From Bacteroidales bacterium (GTDB lineage Bacteria; Bacteroidota; Bacteroidia; Bacteroidales; DYOH01): a DNA stretch of 7,087 nt. The notes under the pieces were generated by a model that saw only the letters and a list, made by a program, of their open reading frames with translations, was not told the DNA's origin and did no database searches. The stretch covers positions 1 to 7,087 of the forward strand of contig DAOVUO010000124.1 of the NCBI GenBank assembly GCA_030632545.1, written 5' to 3'. The translations under genes were made by a program, and so were the position numbers. Below are positions 1 through 6,400 of the stretch, piece by piece; within the stretch, counting starts at the first letter, position 1; each line of letters starts with the position of its first letter.

Positions 1-125
1 ATTCCACATTTCTTTGCCACCTCCAAAAAAGGCATTCTAGCATTCTCTTGCAAAAAAGTTAATATTTTTTTATCTATCTCATCAAGACTAATACTTTTTA
101 ACTTTAATGTAGATGATGATTCCAT
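1..125 (-). CDS. Lrp/AsnC-family transcriptional regulator, N-terminal fragment (cut by window edge)
   Basis: The frame opens with ATG at 125-123 and stays open to the window edge, giving 41 codons plus 2 bases. The visible protein has a short Ser/Lys-rich lead-in (MESSSTLKLKS) and then ISLDEIDKKILTFLQ followed by ENARMPFLEVAKKCGI. This is the classic opening of the Lrp/AsnC winged-helix DNA-binding domain: LDxxDxxIL, then N-A-R-M-P, then the first helix of the helix-turn-helix. The recognition helix and the C-terminal RAM ligand-binding domain lie outside the window, so effector and targets cannot be inferred. Members usually bind DNA as dimers or octamers and often regulate their own gene. 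The gene lies 198 bp downstream of yidC behind a strong terminator, so it is probably its own transcription unit. The family call is fairly secure; the specific role is unknown. Confidence 0.8.
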   Translation of the reverse strand, partial: MESSSTLKLKSISLDEIDKKILTFLQENARMPFLEVAKKCG

Positions 126-134
126 GCTTAAAAC

Positions 135-150
135 TAATTATCGTTAATTA
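135..150 (-). promoter_or_regulatory. Possible operator dyad in the leader of the Lrp-type gene
   Basis: Two TAATTA half-sites separated by four bases (TAATTA-TCGT-TAATTA on the plus strand) lie 10 bp upstream of the regulator's start codon. They sit just downstream of the candidate -7 box, near the expected transcription start. AT-rich dyads are the usual kind of Lrp-family binding site and autoregulation is common in the family. However, TAATTA is self-complementary and the whole spacer is very AT-rich, so chance is a real alternative. Confidence 0.25.
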
Positions 151-161
151 TAAATTCCAAT

Positions 162-194
162 CAAAAATAAGAAATTCATTTCAAATAAAAACAA
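162..194 (-). promoter_or_regulatory. Candidate Bacteroidota-type promoter for the Lrp-type gene
   Basis: Read on the minus strand, TATTTTTG at 169-162 matches the Bacteroidota -7 consensus TAnnTTTG exactly. A TTG at 194-192 lies 22 bp upstream, slightly longer than the usual 19-21 bp. Transcription would start near 155, leaving a leader of about 30 nt before the ATG at 125. The spacer is AT-rich with long A runs, so a chance match is possible. Confidence 0.4.
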
Positions 195-256
195 AAAAAA
201 CAAAAAATATTACGATTAATCAAATAATAGCTATTTTTTATTACAATGTGTGAAAC

Positions 257-288
257 AAAAAAAGGTGAAAAATTAAATTTTTCACCTT
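257..288 (-). terminator. Intrinsic terminator after yidC
   Basis: A perfect 12-bp stem (262-273 with 277-288, three-base loop) lies 36 bp beyond the yidC stop codon. On the minus strand the stem ends ...TTCACC and is followed at once by a run of seven T (263-257). A GGTG/CACC clamp plus a U tract is the textbook intrinsic terminator. It closes the pyrG-yidC transcript and separates it from the Lrp-type gene. The oriented T run shows that it works for minus-strand transcripts. Confidence 0.85.
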
Positions 289-323
289 CAGATTCAACTC
301 TCATTTGAGCTCAAAACTTTTAT

Positions 324-2330
324 CTATTTTCTTTTACCCTTATTTGGTAGCTTTTGTTGCTGTTTTTGCAATGTTTCGAGCCTCTCCTTAAATTTTGATT
401 TTTTTATAGGTTTCTTCTTATTTTCATGAATTTTTTTCAGTATAGCTTCATCGTCCACAAAACTCCTAATCAAATAAGTTTGTCCAATTGTAATTGCCGA
501 TGATAAGAAATAATACCAACTCAAACCAGAAGAATAATTATTGAACCAAAGCACCATCATTACTGGCATAAAATACATTACAGTTTTCATTCCAGGAAGC
601 TGACTATTAGCATCACCCATTTGCGATGAATTCATCATAGTACTAATAAGCATTGCAATAGCCATAAGTAAAGTAAATAAACTTACGTGGTCGCCATACA
701 TCGGCACGTCAAATGGCAATTGTAATATCGAGTCGTAGGTAGAAAGGTCGTCGGCCCATAAAAAGCTCTTTTGACGCAGCTCAATTGATGATGGAAAAAA
801 CAGATATAACGAAATTAGAATTGGAAACTGAAATACCATTGGCAAACACCCACCCATTGGATTAACACCAGCTTTTTTATACAACGCCATTGTTGCCTGT
901 TGACGCTCCACTGACTTATCCTTTGGTATTTTAGCATTAATTACCTCTATTTCGGGCTTCAAAACACGCATTCGAGCAGAGGATACATAAGATTTATAAG
1001 TAAATGGGAATAAGGCTGTTTTTATTAAAAAGGTTATAACCAGTATAATAACACCATAATTAGTAAAATAATTTCCTAAAAAGCCAAACAATGGAATAAT
1101 AGCCCATTTATTTATCCAACGAAACAAAATCCAACCTAGTGGCACCATCTGCTCTAATTGAACATCATCTTCCTTTTCGGCAATTATCTCGTTATAATCT
1201 TTTAATAAACTATACTGATTGGGGCCAAAGTAAAACTTAAATCCTATATTACTTTCCTGTTTAAAATCAACAGGAATACTTAATTCAGCATCAAATTTAG
1301 TTATGTATTTTGAATCTTCCTCGTAATTTACATAACTAACTTTACCCGCTTCAATATAGTCATCAGCCAACAAAACCGAAGTAAAAAACTGTTGTTTAAA
1401 TGCTAACCATTTTGTTTTAGTAGTAAGTTCTTCCATTTCATCATCCGAACGCTCTGTTAGCTTCTCTACTTCATCCTTATAAAACTGGTAATACACGGTT
1501 GTATTTTGCGACTCCCAATCTCTACCTCGCTCATGTGCAGGAGCATTTACACTCCAATACAAATCAACAAAATTAGTGTTTTGCGGAATAAAATGCTGCA
1601 TTCCAACAAAATTCATGTCAAAATCTACAATATACTTATCAGGGTAAAGTGTATATACATATTCGATGTAACTCGAAGCATCAGCATATAAACGAAAACT
1701 AACTTTTTGCTCAGTCTCACTTACGAAAATACTATCAGCTAAACTAACTGCTTCGAAATATAAATCCTCAGTAGAAATAGGTCTATTCTGAGAAAAGAAA
1801 TTCAAGTTAAAATGATTTCCTTCGCCATCAATCAAATATAAATCCTCTTGAGAATAAGTTTTATACTCCTTAAGTAATATTTTATAAGGTTTTGCACCTT
1901 TATTCGAAAAAGTGATTTTAAGCTTATTGTTTTCAAGGATATAAAACTCCTCCTCGCCAGCAGATTTTTCGGCAAAAAGGCCATAAGTGCTTTTTGCTTC
2001 CTTTATCTTACTAGAATCAACAATAGTTTCGGTACTATTATCAATATTATTAAGCTGCTGTTGCTGATTAATAGGCTCTCTCACCTCATTTTCGCCTAAA
2101 ATTTCGGCTATTTTTATAAGCTGATTTTTTGGGTATGCTGATGCAGTCTGAAAACTTGCAGCCTTTCGGTACGCACGTCGTGCTTCTGCGTAGTTTTCTG
2201 CATCAAATAATGAGTCTGCCATCTCAATATTCTCTTCAAATTTCTGCTCCATGTTATAGGTATTATAATACTGAAAACCTACAAGTATTACACCTATTAA
2301 AAGTAAACCTACAATTGTATTCTTATCCAT
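324..2330 (-). CDS. yidC: Membrane protein insertase YidC
   Basis: YidC/Oxa1/Alb3-type insertase of the inner membrane, which places membrane proteins alone or with SecYEG. I chose the ATG at 2330 (668 aa) because MDKNTIVGLLL is the usual Bacteroidota YidC opening; the frame extends upstream only to a TTG. Order: first membrane helix (about residues 8-22), a TPR-like helical pair (about 33-78), a Gln/Asn-rich linker (about 88-101), the large periplasmic beta domain (about 125-376), then the conserved 60-kDa inner-membrane core from about 419. The core shows the amphipathic segment rich in Arg/Lys (YKSYVSSARMRVLKPEI), NPMGGCLP at about 490-497 and hydrophobic helices to about 624. Lys437 occupies the place of the conserved hydrophilic-groove Arg of E. 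coli YidC. The basic tail (632-668) resembles ribosome-contacting tails. It overlaps pyrG by 8 bp and is followed by a strong terminator. At 668 aa it is longer than E. coli YidC (548 aa). Confidence 0.96.
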   Translation of the reverse strand: MDKNTIVGLLLIGVILVGFQYYNTYNMEQKFEENIEMADSLFDAENYAEARRAYRKAASFQTASAYPKNQLIKIAEILGENEVREPINQQQQLNNIDNSTETIVDSSKIKEAKSTYGLFAEKSAGEEEFYILENNKLKITFSNKGAKPYKILLKEYKTYSQEDLYLIDGEGNHFNLNFFSQNRPISTEDLYFEAVSLADSIFVSETEQKVSFRLYADASSYIEYVYTLYPDKYIVDFDMNFVGMQHFIPQNTNFVDLYWSVNAPAHERGRDWESQNTTVYYQFYKDEVEKLTERSDDEMEELTTKTKWLAFKQQFFTSVLLADDYIEAGKVSYVNYEEDSKYITKFDAELSIPVDFKQESNIGFKFYFGPNQYSLLKDYNEIIAEKEDDVQLEQMVPLGWILFRWINKWAIIPLFGFLGNYFTNYGVIILVITFLIKTALFPFTYKSYVSSARMRVLKPEIEVINAKIPKDKSVERQQATMALYKKAGVNPMGGCLPMVFQFPILISLYLFFPSSIELRQKSFLWADDLSTYDSILQLPFDVPMYGDHVSLFTLLMAIAMLISTMMNSSQMGDANSQLPGMKTVMYFMPVMMVLWFNNYSSGLSWYYFLSSAITIGQTYLIRSFVDDEAILKKIHENKKKPIKKSKFKERLETLQKQQQKLPNKGKRK

Positions 2331-3963
2331 TTTTATTTTGTCTTGCGTTATAATCAAACATTGCTTTTACAAACCCTTTGAAAATCGGATGTGGGTTTAA
2401 GACCGTACTTTTATATTCTGGATGAAACTGCACTCCAACAAACCAAGGATGATTTTCTAGTTCTACAATTTCCACTAAATTAGTATCAGGATTTATACCC
2501 GTTGGTTTCATCCCTGCATTCACATAATCATCAAGATACTCATTATTAAACTCGTATCTATGTCGATGTCTCTCCTCTATAAATTCTTTTCCATAAGCCT
2601 TATGTGCTGCTGTATCACTTTCAATTCTACATTCATAAGTCCCAAGTCGCATTGTACCACCTAAATCTGTAATTGCTTTTTGCTCATCCATAATGTCAAT
2701 TACCGGATATGGTGTATTTCGATACATTTCGGTAGAATGTGCATTTTTAAAATTTAAGACATTTCGGCCAAACTCTATAACAGCACACTGCATTCCTAAA
2801 CAAATACCTAAAAAAGGAATTCCATTTTCACGTGCATATTTAACAGCCAAAATTTTCCCATCAATTCCACGATGACCAAAACCAGGAGCAACTAATATCC
2901 CATCAAATCCTACTAATTTAGTTTCAATATTTTCAGCCAAAATTTCTTCAGAATGAATCATTTTAATATTCACTTTTACTTCATTGGCTGCACCACTGTG
3001 AATAAAAGATTCAGAGATTGACTTATAAGCATCTGGCAACTCCACATATTTTCCTACAAGTCCAACAGTAACTTCACTTTTTGGATTTTTCAATCTTTTT
3101 AAAAAAGCCCTCCATTCTGTCAAATTTGGCTCTTTTTTTGAGTCTAGTCCCAATTTTTTGAGTGCAATCACGTCCAAACCTTCATCCTTCATTCTTAAAG
3201 GTACTTCGTAGATAGTAGACACATCAATAGATTCAATAACTGAATCTACCATGACATTACAGAAAAGAGCCACTTTTTTTCGAATTTCCTTATACAACTC
3301 ATGCTCAGTTCTCAAAACCAAAATATCTGGTTGTACTCCATTTTCAAGTAAAATTTTAACTGAATGCTGCGTTGGTTTTGTCTTAAGCTCACCACTAGCT
3401 GCTAAATACGGAACTAAAGTGAGATGTATTGCCAAAGTATTTTGAGGGCCTAAATCATAACGTAATTGTCTAACTGCCTCAATGTAAGGTAATGATTCAA
3501 TATCACCAACTGTACCACCTATTTCAGTAATTACAACATCAAATTTTTTACTTTTGCCTAATAACTTAATTCTATGCTGAATTTCATCAGTAATATGAGG
3601 AATAATCTGAACAGTTTTTCCTAAATAATCGCCTCTACGTTCCTTGTTTATAACTGATTGGTATATTCTTCCTGTAGTAACATTATTTGCCTGAGAAGTA
3701 GGAACATTTAAAAATCTTTCGTAATGGCCTAAGTCTAAATCAGTTTCAGCTCCATCATCGGTAACATAGCACTCGCCATGTTCATAAGGATTTAATGTTC
3801 CAGGGTCTATATTTATGTATGGATCAAGCTTTTGAATAGTGACGGAATATCCACGAGCCTGTAATAATTTGGCTAATGATGCCGAAATAATCCCTTTTCC
3901 TAACGAAGAAGTAACTCCACCTGTAACAAAAATATACTTTGTTGACTCCACTACCTTTTTCAC
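2323..3963 (-). CDS. pyrG: CTP synthase (glutamine hydrolysing)
   Basis: Cytosolic enzyme making CTP from UTP, ATP and glutamine, the last step of de novo pyrimidine nucleotide synthesis. It is full length (546 aa; family about 535-550). The N-terminal synthase domain starts KYIFVTGGVTSSLGKGI (P-loop at about 15-24) and contains the signatures DPYINIDPGTLNPYEHGE (about 47-64) and ITEIGGTVGDIES (about 145-157). The class I glutamine amidotransferase domain starts near residue 298. It has the oxyanion-loop region APGFGHRG (359-366), nucleophile Cys388 in GICLGMQ, and His514/Glu516 in QFHPEYKS, so all catalytic residues are intact. There is no ATG start: the first in-frame codon after a TAG stop is GTG at 3963, and a second GTG at 3951 would give MESTKYIF and is equally plausible. 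Its stop codon lies within the start of yidC. No separate promoter is evident in the 88-bp upstream gap. Confidence 0.97.
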   Translation of the reverse strand: MKKVVESTKYIFVTGGVTSSLGKGIISASLAKLLQARGYSVTIQKLDPYINIDPGTLNPYEHGECYVTDDGAETDLDLGHYERFLNVPTSQANNVTTGRIYQSVINKERRGDYLGKTVQIIPHITDEIQHRIKLLGKSKKFDVVITEIGGTVGDIESLPYIEAVRQLRYDLGPQNTLAIHLTLVPYLAASGELKTKPTQHSVKILLENGVQPDILVLRTEHELYKEIRKKVALFCNVMVDSVIESIDVSTIYEVPLRMKDEGLDVIALKKLGLDSKKEPNLTEWRAFLKRLKNPKSEVTVGLVGKYVELPDAYKSISESFIHSGAANEVKVNIKMIHSEEILAENIETKLVGFDGILVAPGFGHRGIDGKILAVKYARENGIPFLGICLGMQCAVIEFGRNVLNFKNAHSTEMYRNTPYPVIDIMDEQKAITDLGGTMRLGTYECRIESDTAAHKAYGKEFIEERHRHRYEFNNEYLDDYVNAGMKPTGINPDTNLVEIVELENHPWFVGVQFHPEYKSTVLNPHPIFKGFVKAMFDYNARQNKNG

Positions 3964-3987
3964 CTATTTAACTAGCTTAAAATAATT

Positions 3988-4029
3988 AAAAAAAACCAAA
4001 AGCGAAACAAAATTTTACCTGCTTCGCTT
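3988..4029 (-). terminator. Probable (moderate) terminator after the DUF349 gene
   Basis: An inverted repeat AAGCGAA/TTCGCTT (4000-4006 with 4023-4029) encloses a 16-base loop. Read on the minus strand it is followed by TTTTGG and then eight T (3995-3988). It starts 23 bp after the DUF349 stop codon and ends 24 bp before the pyrG GTG. The 7-bp stem, large loop and interrupting GG make it weaker than the terminator after yidC, so partial readthrough into pyrG is likely. The rest of the 3964-4051 gap is AT-rich, and I see no clear -7/-33 promoter pair in it. Confidence 0.5.
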
Positions 4030-4051
4030 AAAATTATTAAATATCATTTAT

Positions 4052-6079
4052 TTAGTTTCTTCGTAAATCATCAATCTCTTTTAATTGCTTCATCAACGAA
4101 ATAACATTTTCTTTAGCACCTTCAATTTTTTGCTGAATACTCTGTATCATACTTTCTGCACTTTTAGACTGGGCGAAAAAGCCAATATTGTTTTCCCACA
4201 CACTAATGTCACCACGCAATTTCTGAATTTTAGAGGCAACCTTCTCTCTTTCTTGACGCAATTTATCTTTTCCACGAGGATGGGAACTATATTCTTCAAG
4301 TCGTGATTTAAAACTCAAAGAGCTACGCTTACCATCATCAATATCAAGTTTTTCGTAGAATTTATCTAATAATTTTTTATATTTCTGTAAAATATCATTT
4401 TTATTTTCACGTGGAACAAAGCCTATTTTCGACCATTCATTCTGAATATTTTTAATTTCAGCCATTAAAGCTTCATGTTCCACCTCTTTACCAATTAATG
4501 CTTCTAATCTAATAATCAAATCTTCCTTTAATTTCAAATTATCAAATTGTTCCTTTTCTATATCTTTATAATGATCTTCTTTATGCTTAAAAAAGCTATT
4601 ACAAGCGGCACGAAAGCGATGCCAAACCTCATCGGAATATTTACGTGGAACAGGGCCTATTTGCTTCCATTTTTTTTGTAAGCCGATTAATATCTCTGTT
4701 GTTTTTTTCCAATCCGTACTGTCCATCAATGCTTCGGCCTGCAAACAAAACTCAGTTTTATCCTCTAAATTTTTATTTTGATGCTGACGATGTTGTGCAA
4801 AAAAATCTCGTTTTTTATTAAAAAACACATCACAAGCTTTTCTAAAGCGATTATAAATTCTATTATTATCCTTTTTAGGCGCAAAACCAATAGCACGCCA
4901 CAAATCTTGTAATTTAATAAGTTCTTTAGAGGTTTCATCCCACTCTTTAGGATTATCGAGCTCAAGTTCAGATAATTTTTCCGCCTCCTCACAAATCATC
5001 ACTTTTGCTTTCAAATTATTTAATTGCTCGTCTTTTAACGATTCAAAATAATCTTGATGACGTTTATTTATTTTTGTAGATGCATCTTTAAAACGCTCCC
5101 ATATTTCATCTTTATTTTCATTAGGAACAGGGCCAACTTCTCTCCAACGCTGATGAAGTGCTTGCAAATCTTTATATGCTTTCACAACCTTTTCCACTAA
5201 AATAAGCTCCTCAGCTTGCCCACAAAGTTGAATTTTAATTTCTAGGTTTTTCTTTAAATCTAAATCACGTAACTCTTTATTAATCTTAACATAATCATAA
5301 AAACTTTGTACATGATGATGATAAGTTTCCCATAATGACTTTAATCTTGATTGAGGAACTTGACCAATTCCATTCCACTTTTGCTGAATATTCCTGAATA
5401 AAGTAAAAGTTTCATTTAAGGATTCAGTGCCATTCACCAAATTCCTCAAATCTTCAATTACGCTTAATTTTTCTTGGTAATTTTGTTCCTTGTCTTTTTC
5501 ATTCTCCTCTTGTTTCTGACGGCGCTTTTCTCTATAAATAAAAAGTACATCTTTAAATTTCTTCTCCAATTCATCTTCAAACTGAAACTCTTCTTCTATG
5601 CCACCATCAGCAACAAATGCGTCACGAGCAGTATTATATTCTTCATTTCTTTTCTTATAGAAAAAATTCTTTATTGATTCTATATGAACCCGAATAGACT
5701 CATCCTCTTCATCCTTATCCAACAATTCTTTAAAAGCATCAATTAATTCTTTTCTTTCTAATTGTTGATATTTATTTTTTATATCTTCAACATTCTTATT
5801 TATATATGCTTCTTTATGAGCTCCTTTGTCTTGACTCTCTTTCTCTACATCAACTTCCTTAACAGGCTCAGAATCAGACGACTCTTGAGACGTAGATTCT
5901 TTGTTTTTATTAAGTTTACTTATTATTTTATCTGCGGCAGACAATTCGTCTTTTGTTTCTTCTTCTTGTGTACCCAAATTATTATCAAGCTCTTGCTTGT
6001 TGTCAGTCTCGTTATTTTGAGTATTTTCCTCTTTCTCAAAATTTTCTTCAGAGTTCAAATTGTTTTCTAATTCGCTCAT
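4052..6079 (-). CDS. DUF349 repeat protein
   Basis: A large, highly charged, soluble-looking protein (675 aa) with no signal peptide or membrane helix. Residues 1-90 are Glu/Asp/Asn/Ser-rich and probably disordered. Residues 95-200 are charged helices. Five DUF349 repeats follow, each marked by a W-x-x-(I/V)-G-x-(V/A)-P core with W at 235, 312, 394, 471 and 549 (spacing 77-82). Each continues into a helix such as EIWERFKDAS or RIYNRFRKAC and then a charged helical linker. Residues 590-675 form a likely coiled coil including SVWENNIGFFAQSKSAE, a C-terminal pattern I associate with Bacteroidota members. The biochemical function of DUF349 is not known to me. The ATG at 6079 is the natural start, about 90 nt below a promoter candidate; no Shine-Dalgarno is visible. 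It lies upstream of pyrG on the same strand, with a moderate hairpin between. The family is confident; the role is unknown. Confidence 0.92.
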   Translation of the reverse strand: MSELENNLNSEENFEKEENTQNNETDNKQELDNNLGTQEEETKDELSAADKIISKLNKNKESTSQESSDSEPVKEVDVEKESQDKGAHKEAYINKNVEDIKNKYQQLERKELIDAFKELLDKDEEDESIRVHIESIKNFFYKKRNEEYNTARDAFVADGGIEEEFQFEDELEKKFKDVLFIYREKRRQKQEENEKDKEQNYQEKLSVIEDLRNLVNGTESLNETFTLFRNIQQKWNGIGQVPQSRLKSLWETYHHHVQSFYDYVKINKELRDLDLKKNLEIKIQLCGQAEELILVEKVVKAYKDLQALHQRWREVGPVPNENKDEIWERFKDASTKINKRHQDYFESLKDEQLNNLKAKVMICEEAEKLSELELDNPKEWDETSKELIKLQDLWRAIGFAPKKDNNRIYNRFRKACDVFFNKKRDFFAQHRQHQNKNLEDKTEFCLQAEALMDSTDWKKTTEILIGLQKKWKQIGPVPRKYSDEVWHRFRAACNSFFKHKEDHYKDIEKEQFDNLKLKEDLIIRLEALIGKEVEHEALMAEIKNIQNEWSKIGFVPRENKNDILQKYKKLLDKFYEKLDIDDGKRSSLSFKSRLEEYSSHPRGKDKLRQEREKVASKIQKLRGDISVWENNIGFFAQSKSAESMIQSIQQKIEGAKENVISLMKQLKEIDDLRRN

Positions 6080-6176
6080 AACAGCTTTAGTTTTAAGTCA
6101 GTACAAAACATCTTTCGATGAAGGATCCATTAAAAATATACCTCATTTAGGTAAATTTCATAAAAAATCTTTGGGA

Positions 6177-6209
6177 CGAAAGTATAAACAATGAATGAAT
6201 TTCACAAAA
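6177..6209 (-). promoter_or_regulatory. Candidate Bacteroidota-type promoter for the DUF349 gene
   Basis: Read on the minus strand, TTTTG at 6209-6205 is separated by 20 bp from TACTTTCG at 6184-6177. This fits the Bacteroidota -33 TTG / -7 TAnnTTTG architecture in spacing, with one mismatch (C for T) in the -7 box. The start would be near 6170, giving a leader of about 90 nt. It lies directly downstream of the terminator hairpins of the preceding gene, where a new promoter is expected. Confidence 0.55.
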
Positions 6210-6241
6210 GCTTTTCAGGGTTTATTTTTAATTAAATAGAG

Positions 6242-6269
6242 AAAAAAAAAGCTCTGAATTACTAAAAGC
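6242..6269 (-). terminator. Weak hairpin with T9 tract, possible intrinsic terminator
   Basis: On the minus strand GCTTT (6269-6265) can pair with AGAGC (6255-6251) across a 9-base loop, with one G-U pair. Nine T (6250-6242) follow immediately. The stem is short and weak but the U tract is the longest in the spacer. It would be a second stop signal for the nucleotidase transcript, about 40 bp beyond the strong hairpin at 6312-6345. Confidence 0.4.
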
Positions 6270-6311
6270 GTATTGGTAAAAATCAAATTTTGCTGGGCTA
6301 TTTTTCAACTT

Positions 6312-6345
6312 ATGCCAAACCGTTATTATATAAACGGTTCGGCAT
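6312..6345 (-). terminator. Strong hairpin downstream of the 5'-nucleotidase gene
   Basis: A 13-bp inverted repeat (6312-6324 with 6333-6345, 8-base loop) contains ATGCC and AACCGTT segments. The one non-Watson-Crick position (6317/6340) is a G-U pair in minus-strand RNA but an A-C mismatch in plus-strand RNA. That favours a role in the transcript of the nucleotidase gene, whose stop lies 55 bp upstream. No T run follows directly, so it may be a 3'-end stabiliser or one half of a two-part terminator rather than a complete intrinsic terminator. Confidence 0.55.
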
Positions 6346-6400
6346 TATACTATAAAAATTTCATAAAATTAATAGCAGTTTAGAACTGGCTATTACGTTT

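Larger units (their letters stand above)
6080..6400. other. Intergenic spacer between the 5'-nucleotidase gene and the DUF349 gene
   Basis: These 321 bp of AT-rich sequence contain no credible coding region. The right half holds two minus-strand hairpins that probably end the nucleotidase transcript (6312-6345 and 6242-6269). The middle holds a Bacteroidota-type promoter candidate for the DUF349 gene (6177-6209). The left 90 bp would be the DUF349 leader, in which I see no riboswitch-like structure or Shine-Dalgarno. A 10-bp palindrome AAAAGCTTTT (6206-6215) overlaps the -33 region but is unremarkable in such AT-rich DNA. Confidence 0.6.

Noticed and set aside
181..240. A-rich stretch with possible short repeats (ACAAAAAAAA, CAAAAAATA)
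   Set aside because: These are irregular homopolymer runs in AT-rich intergenic DNA, with no constant unit or spacing, so neither a CRISPR array nor a tandem repeat.
1506..1691. Short plus-strand frame opposite yidC (one of several such frames opposite yidC, pyrG and DUF349)
   Set aside because: It shows no recognisable protein features or promoter, and it lies opposite a strongly conserved coding sequence.
2331..2357. An N-terminally extended YidC starting at TTG 2357
   Set aside because: The extra nine residues (starting IITQDKIK after the first codon) lie inside pyrG and precede the typical MDKNTIVG opening encoded by an ATG.
3964..4051. A pyrG leader with CTP-sensitive attenuation of the Gram-positive GGGC type
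   Set aside because: No G run is seen near a plausible transcription start. The only structure is a hairpin close to the end of the upstream gene.
4765..4992. Minus-strand frame of 75 codons inside the DUF349 gene
   Set aside because: It lies wholly within the repeat-coding region in another frame, with biased composition and no family resemblance.
5762..6070. Plus-strand frame of 102 codons opposite the DUF349 N-terminus
   Set aside because: It is the antisense of an acidic, AAA/GAA-rich coding region, which yields Phe/Leu/Ile-rich nonsense resembling membrane helices. The minus-strand gene explains the DNA fully.
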